From contig OZ220724.1 in NCBI GenBank assembly GCA_965116715.1, positions 744,001 through 808,000 of the forward strand: a stretch of DNA of 64,000 bases, written 5' to 3'. Made by a program: the position numbers and the translations under genes. Below, piece after piece: positions 43,663 to 53,221 of the stretch. The notes beneath the pieces are model-generated. The model was not told where the DNA came from. It was given only the letters and a program-made list of their open reading frames with translations, and did not search any database. This stretch comes from Poriferisodalis sp965116715 (GTDB lineage: Bacteria > Actinomycetota > Acidimicrobiia > Acidimicrobiales > Poriferisodalaceae). Position 1 is the first letter of the stretch, and each line of letters starts with the position of its first letter.

Positions 43663-44663
43663 CGATTGCAGGTGATGTCCACGAGATCCACCAGCCGGTT
43701 GGAATAGCCCCACTCGTTGTCGTACCAGCCGAGCACCTTGACCATGCTGCCCATGGCCATGGTCAGGCCCGCGTCGAACACGCAGCTCGCCGGGTTGCCC
43801 ACGATGTCGCTGCTCACGAGCGGATCGGTGGAGTAGTCCAGCACTCCGGCGAGCGGCCCGCTGGCTGCGGCGGCGGCGAAGGCCTCGTTCACCTGGTCGA
43901 CGCTGGGGCTGGCGTCCAGCGTTGCCGTGAAGTCGGTGACGGAACCGTCCGGAATGGGCACTCGCAGCGACGTGCCGTCCAGCTTGCCGTCCATGGACTG
44001 CAGCACCAGCCCGGTCGCTCGTGCGGCACCGGTCGAGGTCGGAATGATGTTCACGGCTGCTGCACGGGCCCGGCGCAGATCACCGTGGGGACCGTCGACC
44101 AGCGACTGGTCGCCGGTGTAGGCGTGGATGGTGGTCATGAGGCCCTGCTGGACACCGAAGGCCTGGTCGAGCACCTGCACCATCGGCACGAAACAATTCG
44201 TGGTGCAGCTCGCATTCGAGATGACCTGGTGCGCGCCAGGGTCGAAGTCGGCGTCGTTCACACCGACGACGAACGTGGCGTCGGCGCCCGATGCCGGAGC
44301 CGAGACGATCACGAGCGGTGCGCCGGCGTCGAGATGCATCGCCGCCTTGTCGCGCGAGGTGAAGATGCCCGTGGACTCCACCACCACATCGACGCCGTAA
44401 TCAGCCCACGGCAGATCTGCCGGGTTGCGCTCTGACAGCACCGGCAGCACCTTGCCGTCGATCGAGATGCCGCCGTCGACAGCGGCGATGTCGTGCGGCA
44501 GGTTCCCGAGCACCGAGTCGTACTTGAGCAGGTGAGCCATGGTGGCTGTGTTGCCGAGATCGTTCACCGCCACGATCTCGATGTCGCAGTCGGGGCGGTC
44601 AGCCGCCCGGTAGAAGTTGCGCCCGATCCTGCCGAAACCGTTGACGCCCACACGCACGCTCAT
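43659..44663 (-). CDS. gap: Glyceraldehyde-3-phosphate dehydrogenase
   Basis: A 334-residue NAD-dependent dehydrogenase: Rossmann start VGVNGFGRIGRNFYRA, active-site ISNASCTTNCFVPM with the catalytic Cys, and C-terminal WYDNEWGYSNRLVDL. It is the first of the three glycolytic genes, 89 bp after rapZ. Confidence 0.95.
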   Translation of the reverse strand: MSVRVGVNGFGRIGRNFYRAADRPDCDIEIVAVNDLGNTATMAHLLKYDSVLGNLPHDIAAVDGGISIDGKVLPVLSERNPADLPWADYGVDVVVESTGIFTSRDKAAMHLDAGAPLVIVSAPASGADATFVVGVNDADFDPGAHQVISNASCTTNCFVPMVQVLDQAFGVQQGLMTTIHAYTGDQSLVDGPHGDLRRARAAAVNIIPTSTGAARATGLVLQSMDGKLDGTSLRVPIPDGSVTDFTATLDASPSVDQVNEAFAAAAASGPLAGVLDYSTDPLVSSDIVGNPASCVFDAGLTMAMGSMVKVLGWYDNEWGYSNRLVDLVDITCNR

Positions 44664-44752
44664 CTGCTGCTGTCCTCTTCGCTCTGCGGGCCCGGCGGGC
44701 TGCCTGTGCCCCGGCCCGTTCCGTCGCTAGCTGTCTAGCGGGCAAACGCCCC

Positions 44753-45667
44753 TCAGCGGGCGATGTCGCGATGGCGGCAGTGCAGTTCGTGACCCCCCTC
44801 GGCGAGCAACTGCGTGACCTGCTCTGCGATGGCGACGCTGCGGTGCCGTCCACCGGTGCAGCCCAGCGCGACCGTCAGGTACGACTTGCCCTCGGCGCGA
44901 TAGGAGGGCAGCAGCGCTTCGAGCAGCGGCATGAGGTGCTCGAGAAAGGTGCTGGTGGCCGGCTGTCCCAGCACCCAGTCGCGCACACCGGGATGGAGCC
45001 CGGTGTAGGGCCTCAGATCGGGCACCCAGTGCGGGTTCGGCAGGAAGCGGCAGTCGAACACCAGGTCGGCCTCGGTGGGCACGCCGTGCTTGTAGCCGAA
45101 CGACATGACCGCGGTTCGCATCTGGGGGTCGTCGCCCGGCGCGCCGAACTCGTCACGCACCCGGTCGCGCAGCTCATGGACATTCAGATCGCCAGTGTCG
45201 ATGACGACGTCGGCGGTGTCACGCACTTCGGCCAGCAGCTCGCGCTCCAGTTCGATGGCGTCGACGACCGACTCGGCTACCGGCTCTGCGCTGGACGGCT
45301 GCCCGGTCGGGTCCGCCGCCGGCAGATCGCCAGTGTGCAGCGGATGGCGACGCCGGGTGTCGTCATAGCGCCGTACCAGCACGTCTGTCGGCGCATCGAG
45401 GTAGATGACCCGCACCGAGGCGTTGCGCTCACGCAGCTGGGTGATCGCCGTCACCAGATCTTCCCGGTATTCGCGGGTGCCGGCCACCAACGCCACGCGC
45501 CGCAGGCGGGCACCCGGGCGGGCCACCATGTCGGCCACGTCGCCGATGAGATGGGGCGGCAGGTTGTCGATGACGAACCAGCCGACGTCCTCCAGGGCGT
45601 TCGCCGCCGTGGAGCGGCCTGCGCCCGACGAGCCGGCCACGATGACGAACTCCGGCCCCCCAGCCAT
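44753..45667 (-). CDS. rapZ: RapZ-type RNase adapter / nucleotide-binding protein
   Basis: A 304-residue protein with the actinobacterial Walker A variant GSSGAGRSTAA, VIDNLPPHL, and the C-terminal DUF domain FGYKHGVPTEADLVFDCRFLPNP ... CTGGRHRSV. In enterobacteria RapZ senses amino-sugars and controls small-RNA decay; its role in actinobacteria is less clear. An insert rich in Pro/Ser (residues about 115-135) is unusual. It follows uvrC by 27 bp. The customary next genes yvcK and whiA are missing. Confidence 0.92.
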   Translation of the reverse strand: MAGGPEFVIVAGSSGAGRSTAANALEDVGWFVIDNLPPHLIGDVADMVARPGARLRRVALVAGTREYREDLVTAITQLRERNASVRVIYLDAPTDVLVRRYDDTRRRHPLHTGDLPAADPTGQPSSAEPVAESVVDAIELERELLAEVRDTADVVIDTGDLNVHELRDRVRDEFGAPGDDPQMRTAVMSFGYKHGVPTEADLVFDCRFLPNPHWVPDLRPYTGLHPGVRDWVLGQPATSTFLEHLMPLLEALLPSYRAEGKSYLTVALGCTGGRHRSVAIAEQVTQLLAEGGHELHCRHRDIAR

Positions 45668-45694
45668 GCGACGAGCGTACGGGGACGCAGCCCC

Positions 45695-47569
45695 TCAGGA
45701 GCCCGACAGCGCCTCGCCGGGGTGGGTTGTGGCATACACCGCCTCGGCGACGGCATCCGGCAGCCAGCTCAGCGCTCGCAGGTCGTCCAGCGAGGCCGAC
45801 TTGACCGCGCCGACGCTGCCGAACTCGCGCACGAGGCGCGCCCGTCGCTTGTCCCCCAGCCCGGTGATGCCGTCGAGCACGCCGCGCTTCATGGCCTTGC
45901 TGCGCAGCCTGCGGTGGTACGACACGGCAAAGCGGTGACTCTCGTCCCGCACGCGCTGCAGCAGGTACAGCGCCTCGGACTGGCGGGGGATGCGCACCGC
46001 CTCCGAGCGGCCCGGCACGAACACCTCCTCGAACTGCTTGGCCAGTGCGCACACAGGGATCTGCTCGGCAAGCCCGAGCTCGTCGAGCACCGCAGCCGCC
46101 ACGCCGAGCTGACCTTTGCCGCCGTCCACCACCAGCAGTTGCGGCGGGTAGGCAAAGCGGCCCTGCTCGGACGCCGGCAGGTCACGCTCGGCCAGGTAGT
46201 TCCGCAGCCGGCGGCGCAGCACCTCGTCCATAGCCGCATAGTCGTCGTTGCCTGCGACGCTTCGCACCCGGAAGTGCCGGTACTCGCTGCGCCGCGGCAG
46301 GCCGTCCTCGAGCACCACCATCGAGCCGACGTAGTTGGTCCCCTGCAGGTGGCTCATGTCGTAGCACTCGATGCGCAGCGGCGGCCGGGGCAGCTCCAAG
46401 TGCTCGGCCAGTTCGTTCAGTGCACGCGCCCGGCTGTTGTGATCGCTGCCGCGGCGCAACCGGTGACGTGCGAGCGACTCGCGGGCGTTGTGCCGCGCCG
46501 TGTCCATCAACGCGCGCTTGTCGCCCCGCTGCGGGACGCGCAGCGTCACCCGGGAGCCGCGCTGGGTGCTCAGCCACTGCTCGTACAAGCCAGGCTCGAA
46601 TGGCAGCTCCGGCACGAGCACGATCTTGGGCCAGCCCAGCGGATTCTCCTCGTGATACAGCCCCGAGAGCACCCGGGACACCAGTTGGGGCCCATCGAGC
46701 GCCTCCACCTTGTCCACGACGAACCCCCGCTGGCCCATCACCCGTCCTTTGCGCACGAAGAACAGCTGGACGGCCGCCTCCAGCTCGTCGTCGCTGATGC
46801 CGATCACGTCGAAGTCCTCGTTGCGAGTGCCGGCGAGCTGCTGCTTCTCGATCGCACGCCGGACGCTCGCGAGACGGTCTCGCAGCCGGGCGGCCAGCTC
46901 GAACTCGAGCTCAGTGGAGGCGTCGGCCATGCGCTGTTCGAGGTCGTTGACGATCGCCTCGGTGTCGCCCTCGAGGAAGCGCACCAGCTCCTGGACCAGC
47001 CGGTCGTAGTCGTCGCGCCCGATCTCGCCCACGCACGGCCCTGCGCACTGCTCGATGTGGTACAGCAGGCACGGCCGGCCGAACCGTTGGTGCGTGGCCA
47101 GCTTGTTGTCGCTGCAGGTGCGGATCGGGAAGGTCCGCAGCAGCAGGTCGAGCGTCTCGCGGATGGCGTACGCATGCCCGTACGGGCCGAAGTACCTGTT
47201 GCCGCGCTTGCGCCGCCCGCGCATGACCATGGCGCGCGGCCACTCGTCGAGCAGTGTCACCGCCAGGAACGGGTACGACTTGTCGTCGCGCAGCCTGACG
47301 TTGAATCTCGGTTGATGCCGCTGGATGAGGCTGTACTCGAGCATGAGCGCCTCGACCTCGGTGGACACCTCGATCCACTCGACCGACGCAGCCGAGGCAA
47401 CCATCTGCGCGGTACGGGGGTGCAGACCGGCGGGATCGCCGAAGTAGCTGTTCAGGCGGGACCGGAGGCTCTTCGCCTTGCCCACATAGATGATCCGCCC
47501 GTCCGCGTCCAGGAACTGGTAGCTGCCCGGCGCATCCGGTACTGATCCCCCTTCAGGACGCAGACCCAC
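45695..47569 (-). CDS. uvrC: Excinuclease ABC subunit C
   Basis: A 624-residue nuclease making both incisions in nucleotide excision repair. The N-terminal GIY-YIG domain (PGSYQFLDADGRIIYVGKA), cysteine-rich Fe-S-type region, UVR motif, RNase H-like domain (RIECYDMSHLQGTNYVGSMVV) and C-terminal helix-hairpin-helix (LDGITGLGDKRRARLVREFG) are all present. GTG 47569 starts it. Confidence 0.95.
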   Translation of the reverse strand: MGLRPEGGSVPDAPGSYQFLDADGRIIYVGKAKSLRSRLNSYFGDPAGLHPRTAQMVASAASVEWIEVSTEVEALMLEYSLIQRHQPRFNVRLRDDKSYPFLAVTLLDEWPRAMVMRGRRKRGNRYFGPYGHAYAIRETLDLLLRTFPIRTCSDNKLATHQRFGRPCLLYHIEQCAGPCVGEIGRDDYDRLVQELVRFLEGDTEAIVNDLEQRMADASTELEFELAARLRDRLASVRRAIEKQQLAGTRNEDFDVIGISDDELEAAVQLFFVRKGRVMGQRGFVVDKVEALDGPQLVSRVLSGLYHEENPLGWPKIVLVPELPFEPGLYEQWLSTQRGSRVTLRVPQRGDKRALMDTARHNARESLARHRLRRGSDHNSRARALNELAEHLELPRPPLRIECYDMSHLQGTNYVGSMVVLEDGLPRRSEYRHFRVRSVAGNDDYAAMDEVLRRRLRNYLAERDLPASEQGRFAYPPQLLVVDGGKGQLGVAAAVLDELGLAEQIPVCALAKQFEEVFVPGRSEAVRIPRQSEALYLLQRVRDESHRFAVSYHRRLRSKAMKRGVLDGITGLGDKRRARLVREFGSVGAVKSASLDDLRALSWLPDAVAEAVYATTHPGEALSGS

Positions 47570-47730
47570 GCTCGCAGGTTAAGAGGCTGGGCAGAAGCGG
47601 TGGAGACCGCGAAGGTGTGTAGTAGGTTTCGCCGTCGGAAGCTTGATCTTGGGGAGCCGTCTGTGGCCTGCCCCGGGGCTGGCATGATGCGGTCCTACCG
47701 CATCTCGTAGCTGCGCAGGAGGCTCACAAT

Positions 47731-48066
47731 ATGGAACTCGCACAGGAGCGGGACGCAGGCACGAACGTGATCAGTCCCGCTGGCCGCGTGGACGGATCGA
47801 ACTCTGCCGAATTTCACGAGTCGCTGATGGCCGCGCTTTCGGGCGATGACAACCGCGTCATCCTCGACATGGGCGGCATCGACTACATCAGCAGCGCCGG
47901 CCTGCGCGTCCTGCTGCTGCTCGCTCAGCATCTGGGCGGCAGTTCGACGCCGTTCGCCGTCTGCTCGCTTGCAGCCTCGGTCGACGAAGTGTTCCGCATC
48001 AGCGGTTTCAATCAGATCATCACGGTGTTCGGAACGCTCGACGAGGCGAAGGCACAGCTGGCGTAG
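47731..48066 (+). CDS. STAS-domain anti-sigma factor antagonist
   Basis: A 111-residue SpoIIAA/RsbV-like protein. The phosphorylatable serine lies in DYISSAGLRVLL (S54 or S55). Unphosphorylated, such a protein binds the anti-sigma kinase and frees the sigma factor. ATG 47731 has CAGGAGG upstream. It begins a five-gene unit of very short gaps and overlaps. Confidence 0.9.
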   Translation: MELAQERDAGTNVISPAGRVDGSNSAEFHESLMAALSGDDNRVILDMGGIDYISSAGLRVLLLLAQHLGGSSTPFAVCSLAASVDEVFRISGFNQIITVFGTLDEAKAQLA

Positions 48067-48074
48067 TCACGCCC

Positions 48075-49247
48075 ATGTCCCAGCCCTGGCGCATCCTCGT
48101 CGTCGACGACGAGCCCGATCTCGAACCGCTCGTCCTGCAGCGGATGCGGAGACAGATCCGTAGCGGCAAGTACCAATTCGAATTCGCCGGCAACGGCTTG
48201 GAAGCTCTCGAGAAGCTTCGGGCCGACGACACCATCGACCTGGTGCTCTCAGACATCAACATGCCGCAGATGGACGGGCTGACGCTGCTGTCGCAGCTCA
48301 GCTCGCTCGATTCTGACCTGCGGGCTGTGATCATCTCCGCCTACGGCGACATGGGCAACATCCGTACGGCCATGAACCGGGGCGCGTTCGACTTCGTCAC
48401 CAAGCCCGTCGACTTCGACGATCTCCAGATCACGATCGACCGCACCGTCGAGCACCTGCGCCAGTGGCGTGAGGCAACGGCTTCGCGCGACAAGCTGGTG
48501 ACGCTGCAGAACGAGCTCGACATCGCAACCAACGTGCAGCAGTCGATCCTGCCCACCGACTTCCCGATGACGGCGAGGTACGAGATCAACGCCAACATGG
48601 TGCCGGCGCGCAATGTCGGCGGCGACTTCTATGACTACGTCGGCGTTCCCAACGACCGGATGTTCGCCACTGTCGCGGACGTTTCCGACAAGGGCATCCC
48701 TGCTGCCCTGTTCATGATGTCGAGCCGGACGGCGCTCAAGGGCGCAGCGATCGGCACCGGTTCGCCGCGGGAGGCGCTGATCGAGGCAAACCGGGTCCTG
48801 CAGGCCGACAACCCGACGCTCATGTTCGTCACCGTGATCATGGCGGTCTACGACCCTCACAACGGCGAGGTCACCTATTCGAGCGCAGGCCATGATCCGC
48901 CGGTCGTCGTTCGTGCAGACGGGAGCGCTGAACGGCTGCCCGCCATGGGCGGGATCGCCTTGGGCGTGGCGCCCGAGCAGGTCTTCCAGATGAACCTGAA
49001 GGAGCACACGTTCACGCTCGGACCCGGCGAAACCCTCCTGCTCTACACCGACGGCGTCAGCGAGGCCATGAACACCGAACACGAGGAGTTCGGCACCGCC
49101 CGACTCCTCGAGCTCTTCGCGGGCAAGCCGCCGCAGAGTGCCGACGAAGCGATGACCGCAGTGTTCGATGCTGTCCACGGGTTCGCCGGCGAAGCGCCCG
49201 CCTCCGATGACATCACCTGCCTGGCATTGCACCGGAGTGCCTCGTGA
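48075..49247 (+). CDS. Response regulator with PP2C-type (RsbU/SpoIIE) phosphatase domain
   Basis: A 390-residue protein. Residues 6-125 are a receiver with D11-D12, phospho-acceptor D60 (LVLSDINMPQMDG) and a TKPVDF lysine. A coiled linker (about 135-160) leads to a PP2C domain with ARNVGGDFYDYV, VADVSDKGIPAALFM, YSSAGHDPP and SDDITCLAL, all metal-binding aspartates included. It would dephosphorylate the upstream STAS protein when activated by phosphorylation. It starts 8 bp after that gene. Confidence 0.92.
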   Translation: MSQPWRILVVDDEPDLEPLVLQRMRRQIRSGKYQFEFAGNGLEALEKLRADDTIDLVLSDINMPQMDGLTLLSQLSSLDSDLRAVIISAYGDMGNIRTAMNRGAFDFVTKPVDFDDLQITIDRTVEHLRQWREATASRDKLVTLQNELDIATNVQQSILPTDFPMTARYEINANMVPARNVGGDFYDYVGVPNDRMFATVADVSDKGIPAALFMMSSRTALKGAAIGTGSPREALIEANRVLQADNPTLMFVTVIMAVYDPHNGEVTYSSAGHDPPVVVRADGSAERLPAMGGIALGVAPEQVFQMNLKEHTFTLGPGETLLLYTDGVSEAMNTEHEEFGTARLLELFAGKPPQSADEAMTAVFDAVHGFAGEAPASDDITCLALHRSAS

Positions 49248-49672
49248 GACGTTCGCTGAACATCAACCCAGTGCCGGGCGCTGCGGCAGCCGAGGCGCTG
49301 CCGCGCATCGTGGCGTTCGTCGAGGAGATGGCCGAGCTGGACGACTGGGCGCCAGACCTGGTCCTGCGGTCCAACCTCATTCTCGAAGAACTCATCTTGA
49401 ACACGCTCACGCATGGGCGCACGACCGGGCTCAGCGACATCGAGATCACGCTGGAGAGCGGCGAGAACTCGGTCACGATCACCCTGGTCGATGACGGGGC
49501 TGCATTCGATCCCTTGAACGACAAGCCTGCTCCCGACACCGATCTGCCGCTGCAGGAGCGCTCGATCGGCGGCTTGGGTCTGCACCTCGTGCGCACGATG
49601 GCCGAAGATCTCTCGTACAAGCACGCCGACGGCAAGAACCACCTGACGCTGGTCGCACGGGCTGGTGCCTGA
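49244..49672 (+). CDS. Anti-sigma factor-type serine kinase (HATPase_c_2, RsbW-like)
   Basis: A 142-residue GHKL ATPase. The N box is LILEELILNTLTHG, then VDDGAAFDP and a glycine-rich SIGGLGLHLVRTMA lid. It would phosphorylate the STAS antagonist and bind a sigma factor. GTG 49244 overlaps the phosphatase stop (GTGA). No sigma gene is in the operon. Confidence 0.9.
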   Translation: MRRSLNINPVPGAAAAEALPRIVAFVEEMAELDDWAPDLVLRSNLILEELILNTLTHGRTTGLSDIEITLESGENSVTITLVDDGAAFDPLNDKPAPDTDLPLQERSIGGLGLHLVRTMAEDLSYKHADGKNHLTLVARAGA

Positions 49673-50978
49673 CGGCCCGCTCATGCGCCTGCGCCTGCCA
49701 TCGCGACGGCGCGCAGGCGCCACGGCGGTCGCCATCGCCATCGCCGCCGCCCTGCTCGGCGCCTGCAGCGACCCCGGCGGCGGCTCCGGTTCCGGCAGCG
49801 ACGGCCCCGGCAACACGATCGCAGCGCCGACCCGCCCGACCGTTCCCGACAATCTCAGCGACGAGACCGGGGTGTACGCAGATCGGGTCGTGTTCGGGCA
49901 ATCCGCCGCTCTCGGCGGCGATGCCGCAGCACTCGGCCGGGGCATGCAGCTCGGAATTCAAGCGGCATTCGAGGAGGTCAATCGTGCCGGCGGCGTGAAC
50001 GGGCGCCGTCTGGATCTGGTATCGCTCGATGACGAATACAACCCCGAGGACGCCATCGCCAACACTCGCGCGCTCATTGAGGAGCAGGAGGTGTTCGCCC
50101 TCATCGGCGCTGTCGGCACGCCAACGTCCCGGTCCGCCACGCCAGTCGCCGCCGCAGCAGATGTGCCGTACGTGGCGCCATTCACCGGAGCCGGATTCCT
50201 GCGCAACGACGATTGGACCAACATCATCAACCTGCGCGCCTCCTACGCGCAGGAAACCGAGGAGATGGTGGAACGGCTCACCACCGATCTCGGCATCGAC
50301 CGCATCGGAGTGTTCTTCCAGGACGACTCATTCGGCCGGGCGGGCTACTTCGGCGCACTCGCGGCCCTGGAGCGGCGCGATATGAAGCCCGTGGCGATCG
50401 GCTTCTACCCCCGAAGCACCACCGCCATCAAGTCGGCTCTGCTGGACTTGAGGGCCGGCAACCCCGAGGCCGTCATCATGGTCGGCGCATACAAGCCAGT
50501 GGGCACGCTCATCTCTTGGGCACGCAATACGGGTTTCGATCCCGTCTTCATCACGCTCTCTTTCGTCGGTGCGAACGCGCTCGCGAACCAACTCGGCGCC
50601 GAAGGCGAGGGTGTACTCGTCACACAGGTAGTGCCGTTCCCGTTCGACGATTCCACTCCGATTGTCGCCTCCTACCAGACTGCATTGCACGAGGTGAATC
50701 CTGGTGCCCTGCCGGGGTTCGTCTCGCTCGAGGGCTACATCTCAGGCAGGCTCGCGATCGCAGGGCTGGAGCAATGCGGCGACTCGGTGACGCGTCAGTG
50801 TTTTCTGGACGCCATCTTGGGGGCGGACAGCCTCGATATCGACGGCTTCACCTTGAACTTCGGCGACGGCGAGACGATCACCGAGGACAACCAGGGCTCT
50901 GACGCCGTGTTCGTCACCCAGATCGGCTCCGACGGCGCCTACCGCCCACTTGACACGCTGACAGGCCCAGGTCCATGA
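49665..50978 (+). CDS. Type 1 periplasmic binding lipoprotein (Leu/Ile/Val-binding-like)
   Basis: A 437-residue exported protein. The signal peptide ends in lipobox LLGAC. The rest is a Peripla_BP_6 fold (VFGQSAALGGDAAALGRGMQLGIQAAFEEVN, FALIGAVGTPTSRSATPVAAAADVPYVAPFTGA; partly quoted). There are no ABC permease or ATPase genes beside it. Its start overlaps the anti-sigma gene by 8 bp and its stop overlaps the histidine kinase start, so it probably senses a ligand for that kinase. ATG 49683 is an alternative start. Confidence 0.88.
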   Translation: MPDGPLMRLRLPSRRRAGATAVAIAIAAALLGACSDPGGGSGSGSDGPGNTIAAPTRPTVPDNLSDETGVYADRVVFGQSAALGGDAAALGRGMQLGIQAAFEEVNRAGGVNGRRLDLVSLDDEYNPEDAIANTRALIEEQEVFALIGAVGTPTSRSATPVAAAADVPYVAPFTGAGFLRNDDWTNIINLRASYAQETEEMVERLTTDLGIDRIGVFFQDDSFGRAGYFGALAALERRDMKPVAIGFYPRSTTAIKSALLDLRAGNPEAVIMVGAYKPVGTLISWARNTGFDPVFITLSFVGANALANQLGAEGEGVLVTQVVPFPFDDSTPIVASYQTALHEVNPGALPGFVSLEGYISGRLAIAGLEQCGDSVTRQCFLDAILGADSLDIDGFTLNFGDGETITEDNQGSDAVFVTQIGSDGAYRPLDTLTGPGP

Positions 50979-53221
50979 CCGACGCCGTGACCACCGAGGA
51001 GACGCAGCCGAGCAGCAGTGCCAACGACGTTCGTGACCACCGCAAACCCGCAATCCACCATCGGATCTCGACCCAGATGTATGCGGGCATCGCCGCCCCG
51101 TTGCTGCTGACGCTGGCAGCCAGCCTCGTCGCCTGGATCTCCTTCACCCGGGTCGGCGAGGCAGAGCAAGAGGTCAACGAAGGAGCCATTCCAGAGCTGA
51201 GCGCTGCGTTCGGCGTCGCCGAATCCAGCAACCGGCTGGTGGCCGGCGGGCCGGCGCTCGTGTCCTCCACGCCAGAGGACTTCGAGAGCGTCGTCGAGGG
51301 AATCGCAGCCGCACGATCTGAATTCGAGACTCAGCTGGAGTTGCTGTGGAATCGCGGCACCGGCTCGATGTGGCTGGGCGAGATGCGCGGGTACGCCGCG
51401 CAGCTCAACTCGAACATGTCAGCCATCGAGACCGACATGCCCGAGTACTTCGAACTCGGAGAGCAAGCGGACCAGCTCAGGTCCGACGCGAATGAGGCCG
51501 TAAGCGAGCTCGAGTTCCAGATCGTGCCCGCACTCGACGACCAACTCTTCTTCCTCGTCGCGGGCCGGCGCGACCTCGAAACGCCGCCGGTGCCCGAAGT
51601 CATCCATCGGTCCGACGAACAGGTTCGGCTCTACCGCCACTGGTCCGCCTTGGGCAGCGACGTGGCGCAATCCGCCGAGCTGCTCGCCAGTGCATTCAGC
51701 GCCTCGGAGTCGGCATTGATCGAGCCGCTGCGTGAGAGCTTCGTATCGGCGCGAGATCGCATCGAAATCAGTGTTGCCACACTCGGTGAGGCGGGCGGCG
51801 ATGAGTTGAGGCCAGCTGTGGACTGGCTTTTTGCGCTCGGCCTCAACGAAGGCAACGTGTTCGAGGTGATGCAGCGACGCCTGCAGATCGAGGAGTCCCA
51901 GCGCCTGCTGCTGGCCGAGAATCAGGACCTGGGCGTGGCCCTCGTCAGCGAGATCGAGTCGCTCGTCGGCGCCGTGGAGACCGACGTCGACGTGGCCACC
52001 GAGGCCTCGGCACAGGCCGTGAGCACCGGGCGCCTGCTGCTGGTCGTGATCAGCGTCGTCGGCATCCTCGGCGCGTTGCTCATCAGCTGGCTGTTTGTCG
52101 GCAAGCGGATCCTGCGGCGCGTCGGCCAACTCTCGAACCGCATGCGGGCCCTCGCAGGCGGCGACCTCGAGACCCCTGTGGAGACCGGAGGCAGGGATGA
52201 GGTCGCCGAGATGGCGGATGCGCTGGAGCAGTTCCGTCAGGCCGCGCTCGAGGTGCAGCGGCTCAACCTGGTCGAAGAGCTCGCTGGTCAGCTCAGCGAG
52301 CGCAACGAGCAGCTCTCCCAGACGCTCGCCGACTTGGACCGTGCGCAAGACCAGATCGTGGCGAACGAGAAGCTGGCGGCCCTCGGCGAGGTGACCGCCG
52401 GCGTCGCCCACGAGATCCGCAACCCGCTGAACTTCGTGAAGAACTTCGCCGAGTCCTCCGACGAGCTGCTCGAGGAATTGCTCGAGGCAATCGCCGATCC
52501 GGAACCGCCTGACGATCAGGCCGACTACATCGCAGAGATCACCGGCGACCTCAAGGAGAACCTGACCCGCATCCGCGGGCACGGCGACCGGGCCAACCGC
52601 ATCGTGGAGAGCATGCTCATGATGGGCCGGGGCGGCGGCGAGTCACGCCCGGTGGAGATCAACGCATTGCTCGACGAGCACGCCATGCTCTCCTACCACA
52701 GCGCCCGTGCGCAGGACGCCGACTTCAACGTGACCATCGAGCGCGACTTCGACCCCGATGTGGGCGAGCTCGAGGTCATCCCGCAGGACATGGGCCGCGT
52801 GTTCCTCAACCTGGTCACCAATGCCGGCTACGCAGCAAATGAGCGCTGGCGGGACCTCGGGGGCGAGCCCGGCAAGATGGTCACCGTGGGCGACGGGGAC
52901 GACACGCCCTATTTCCCGACCATCTGGCTGAGCACTCAGCGAACCAGCGAGTCGGCGGTGATCAAGGTTCGCGACAACGGCACCGGCATCCCGCCGGATG
53001 TCGTCCAGCGAATCTTCGAGCCCTTCTTCACCACCAAGCCCACCAACGAGGGCACCGGGCTGGGTCTCGCCATGTCAAATGACATCGTGCGAGGCCACGG
53101 CGGCCAGATCTCGGTGGAGAGCGAACCCGGTGAGTACACCGAGTTCACCGTGGAGCTGCCGCTTGAGCGCGCAGCTCCCGTCGAGCCGATCGAGACCGGA
53201 GAGCCGACGCCGGCGAGCTGA
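50975..53221 (+). CDS. Transmembrane sensor histidine kinase
   Basis: A 748-residue kinase. TM1 is about 35-57. A large helical periplasmic region (58-345) recalls TorS-like sensors that contact a binding protein. TM2 is LLLVVISVVGILGALLISWLFV, followed by HAMP, a coiled coil, the H-box GVAHEIRNPLNF, N-box NLVTNAGYAA, DNGTGIPP, and GTGLGLAMS. ATG overlaps the binding-protein stop (ATGA). The likely target is the receiver of the phosphatase in the same operon. Confidence 0.9.
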   Translation: MTDAVTTEETQPSSSANDVRDHRKPAIHHRISTQMYAGIAAPLLLTLAASLVAWISFTRVGEAEQEVNEGAIPELSAAFGVAESSNRLVAGGPALVSSTPEDFESVVEGIAAARSEFETQLELLWNRGTGSMWLGEMRGYAAQLNSNMSAIETDMPEYFELGEQADQLRSDANEAVSELEFQIVPALDDQLFFLVAGRRDLETPPVPEVIHRSDEQVRLYRHWSALGSDVAQSAELLASAFSASESALIEPLRESFVSARDRIEISVATLGEAGGDELRPAVDWLFALGLNEGNVFEVMQRRLQIEESQRLLLAENQDLGVALVSEIESLVGAVETDVDVATEASAQAVSTGRLLLVVISVVGILGALLISWLFVGKRILRRVGQLSNRMRALAGGDLETPVETGGRDEVAEMADALEQFRQAALEVQRLNLVEELAGQLSERNEQLSQTLADLDRAQDQIVANEKLAALGEVTAGVAHEIRNPLNFVKNFAESSDELLEELLEAIADPEPPDDQADYIAEITGDLKENLTRIRGHGDRANRIVESMLMMGRGGGESRPVEINALLDEHAMLSYHSARAQDADFNVTIERDFDPDVGELEVIPQDMGRVFLNLVTNAGYAANERWRDLGGEPGKMVTVGDGDDTPYFPTIWLSTQRTSESAVIKVRDNGTGIPPDVVQRIFEPFFTTKPTNEGTGLGLAMSNDIVRGHGGQISVESEPGEYTEFTVELPLERAAPVEPIETGEPTPAS

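Noticed and set aside
44771..47545. A 924-codon plus-strand open frame opposite uvrC and rapZ
   Set aside because: It is the mirror of high-GC codon bias in real minus-strand genes; the protein is low-complexity (Arg, His, Pro-rich) with no family features.
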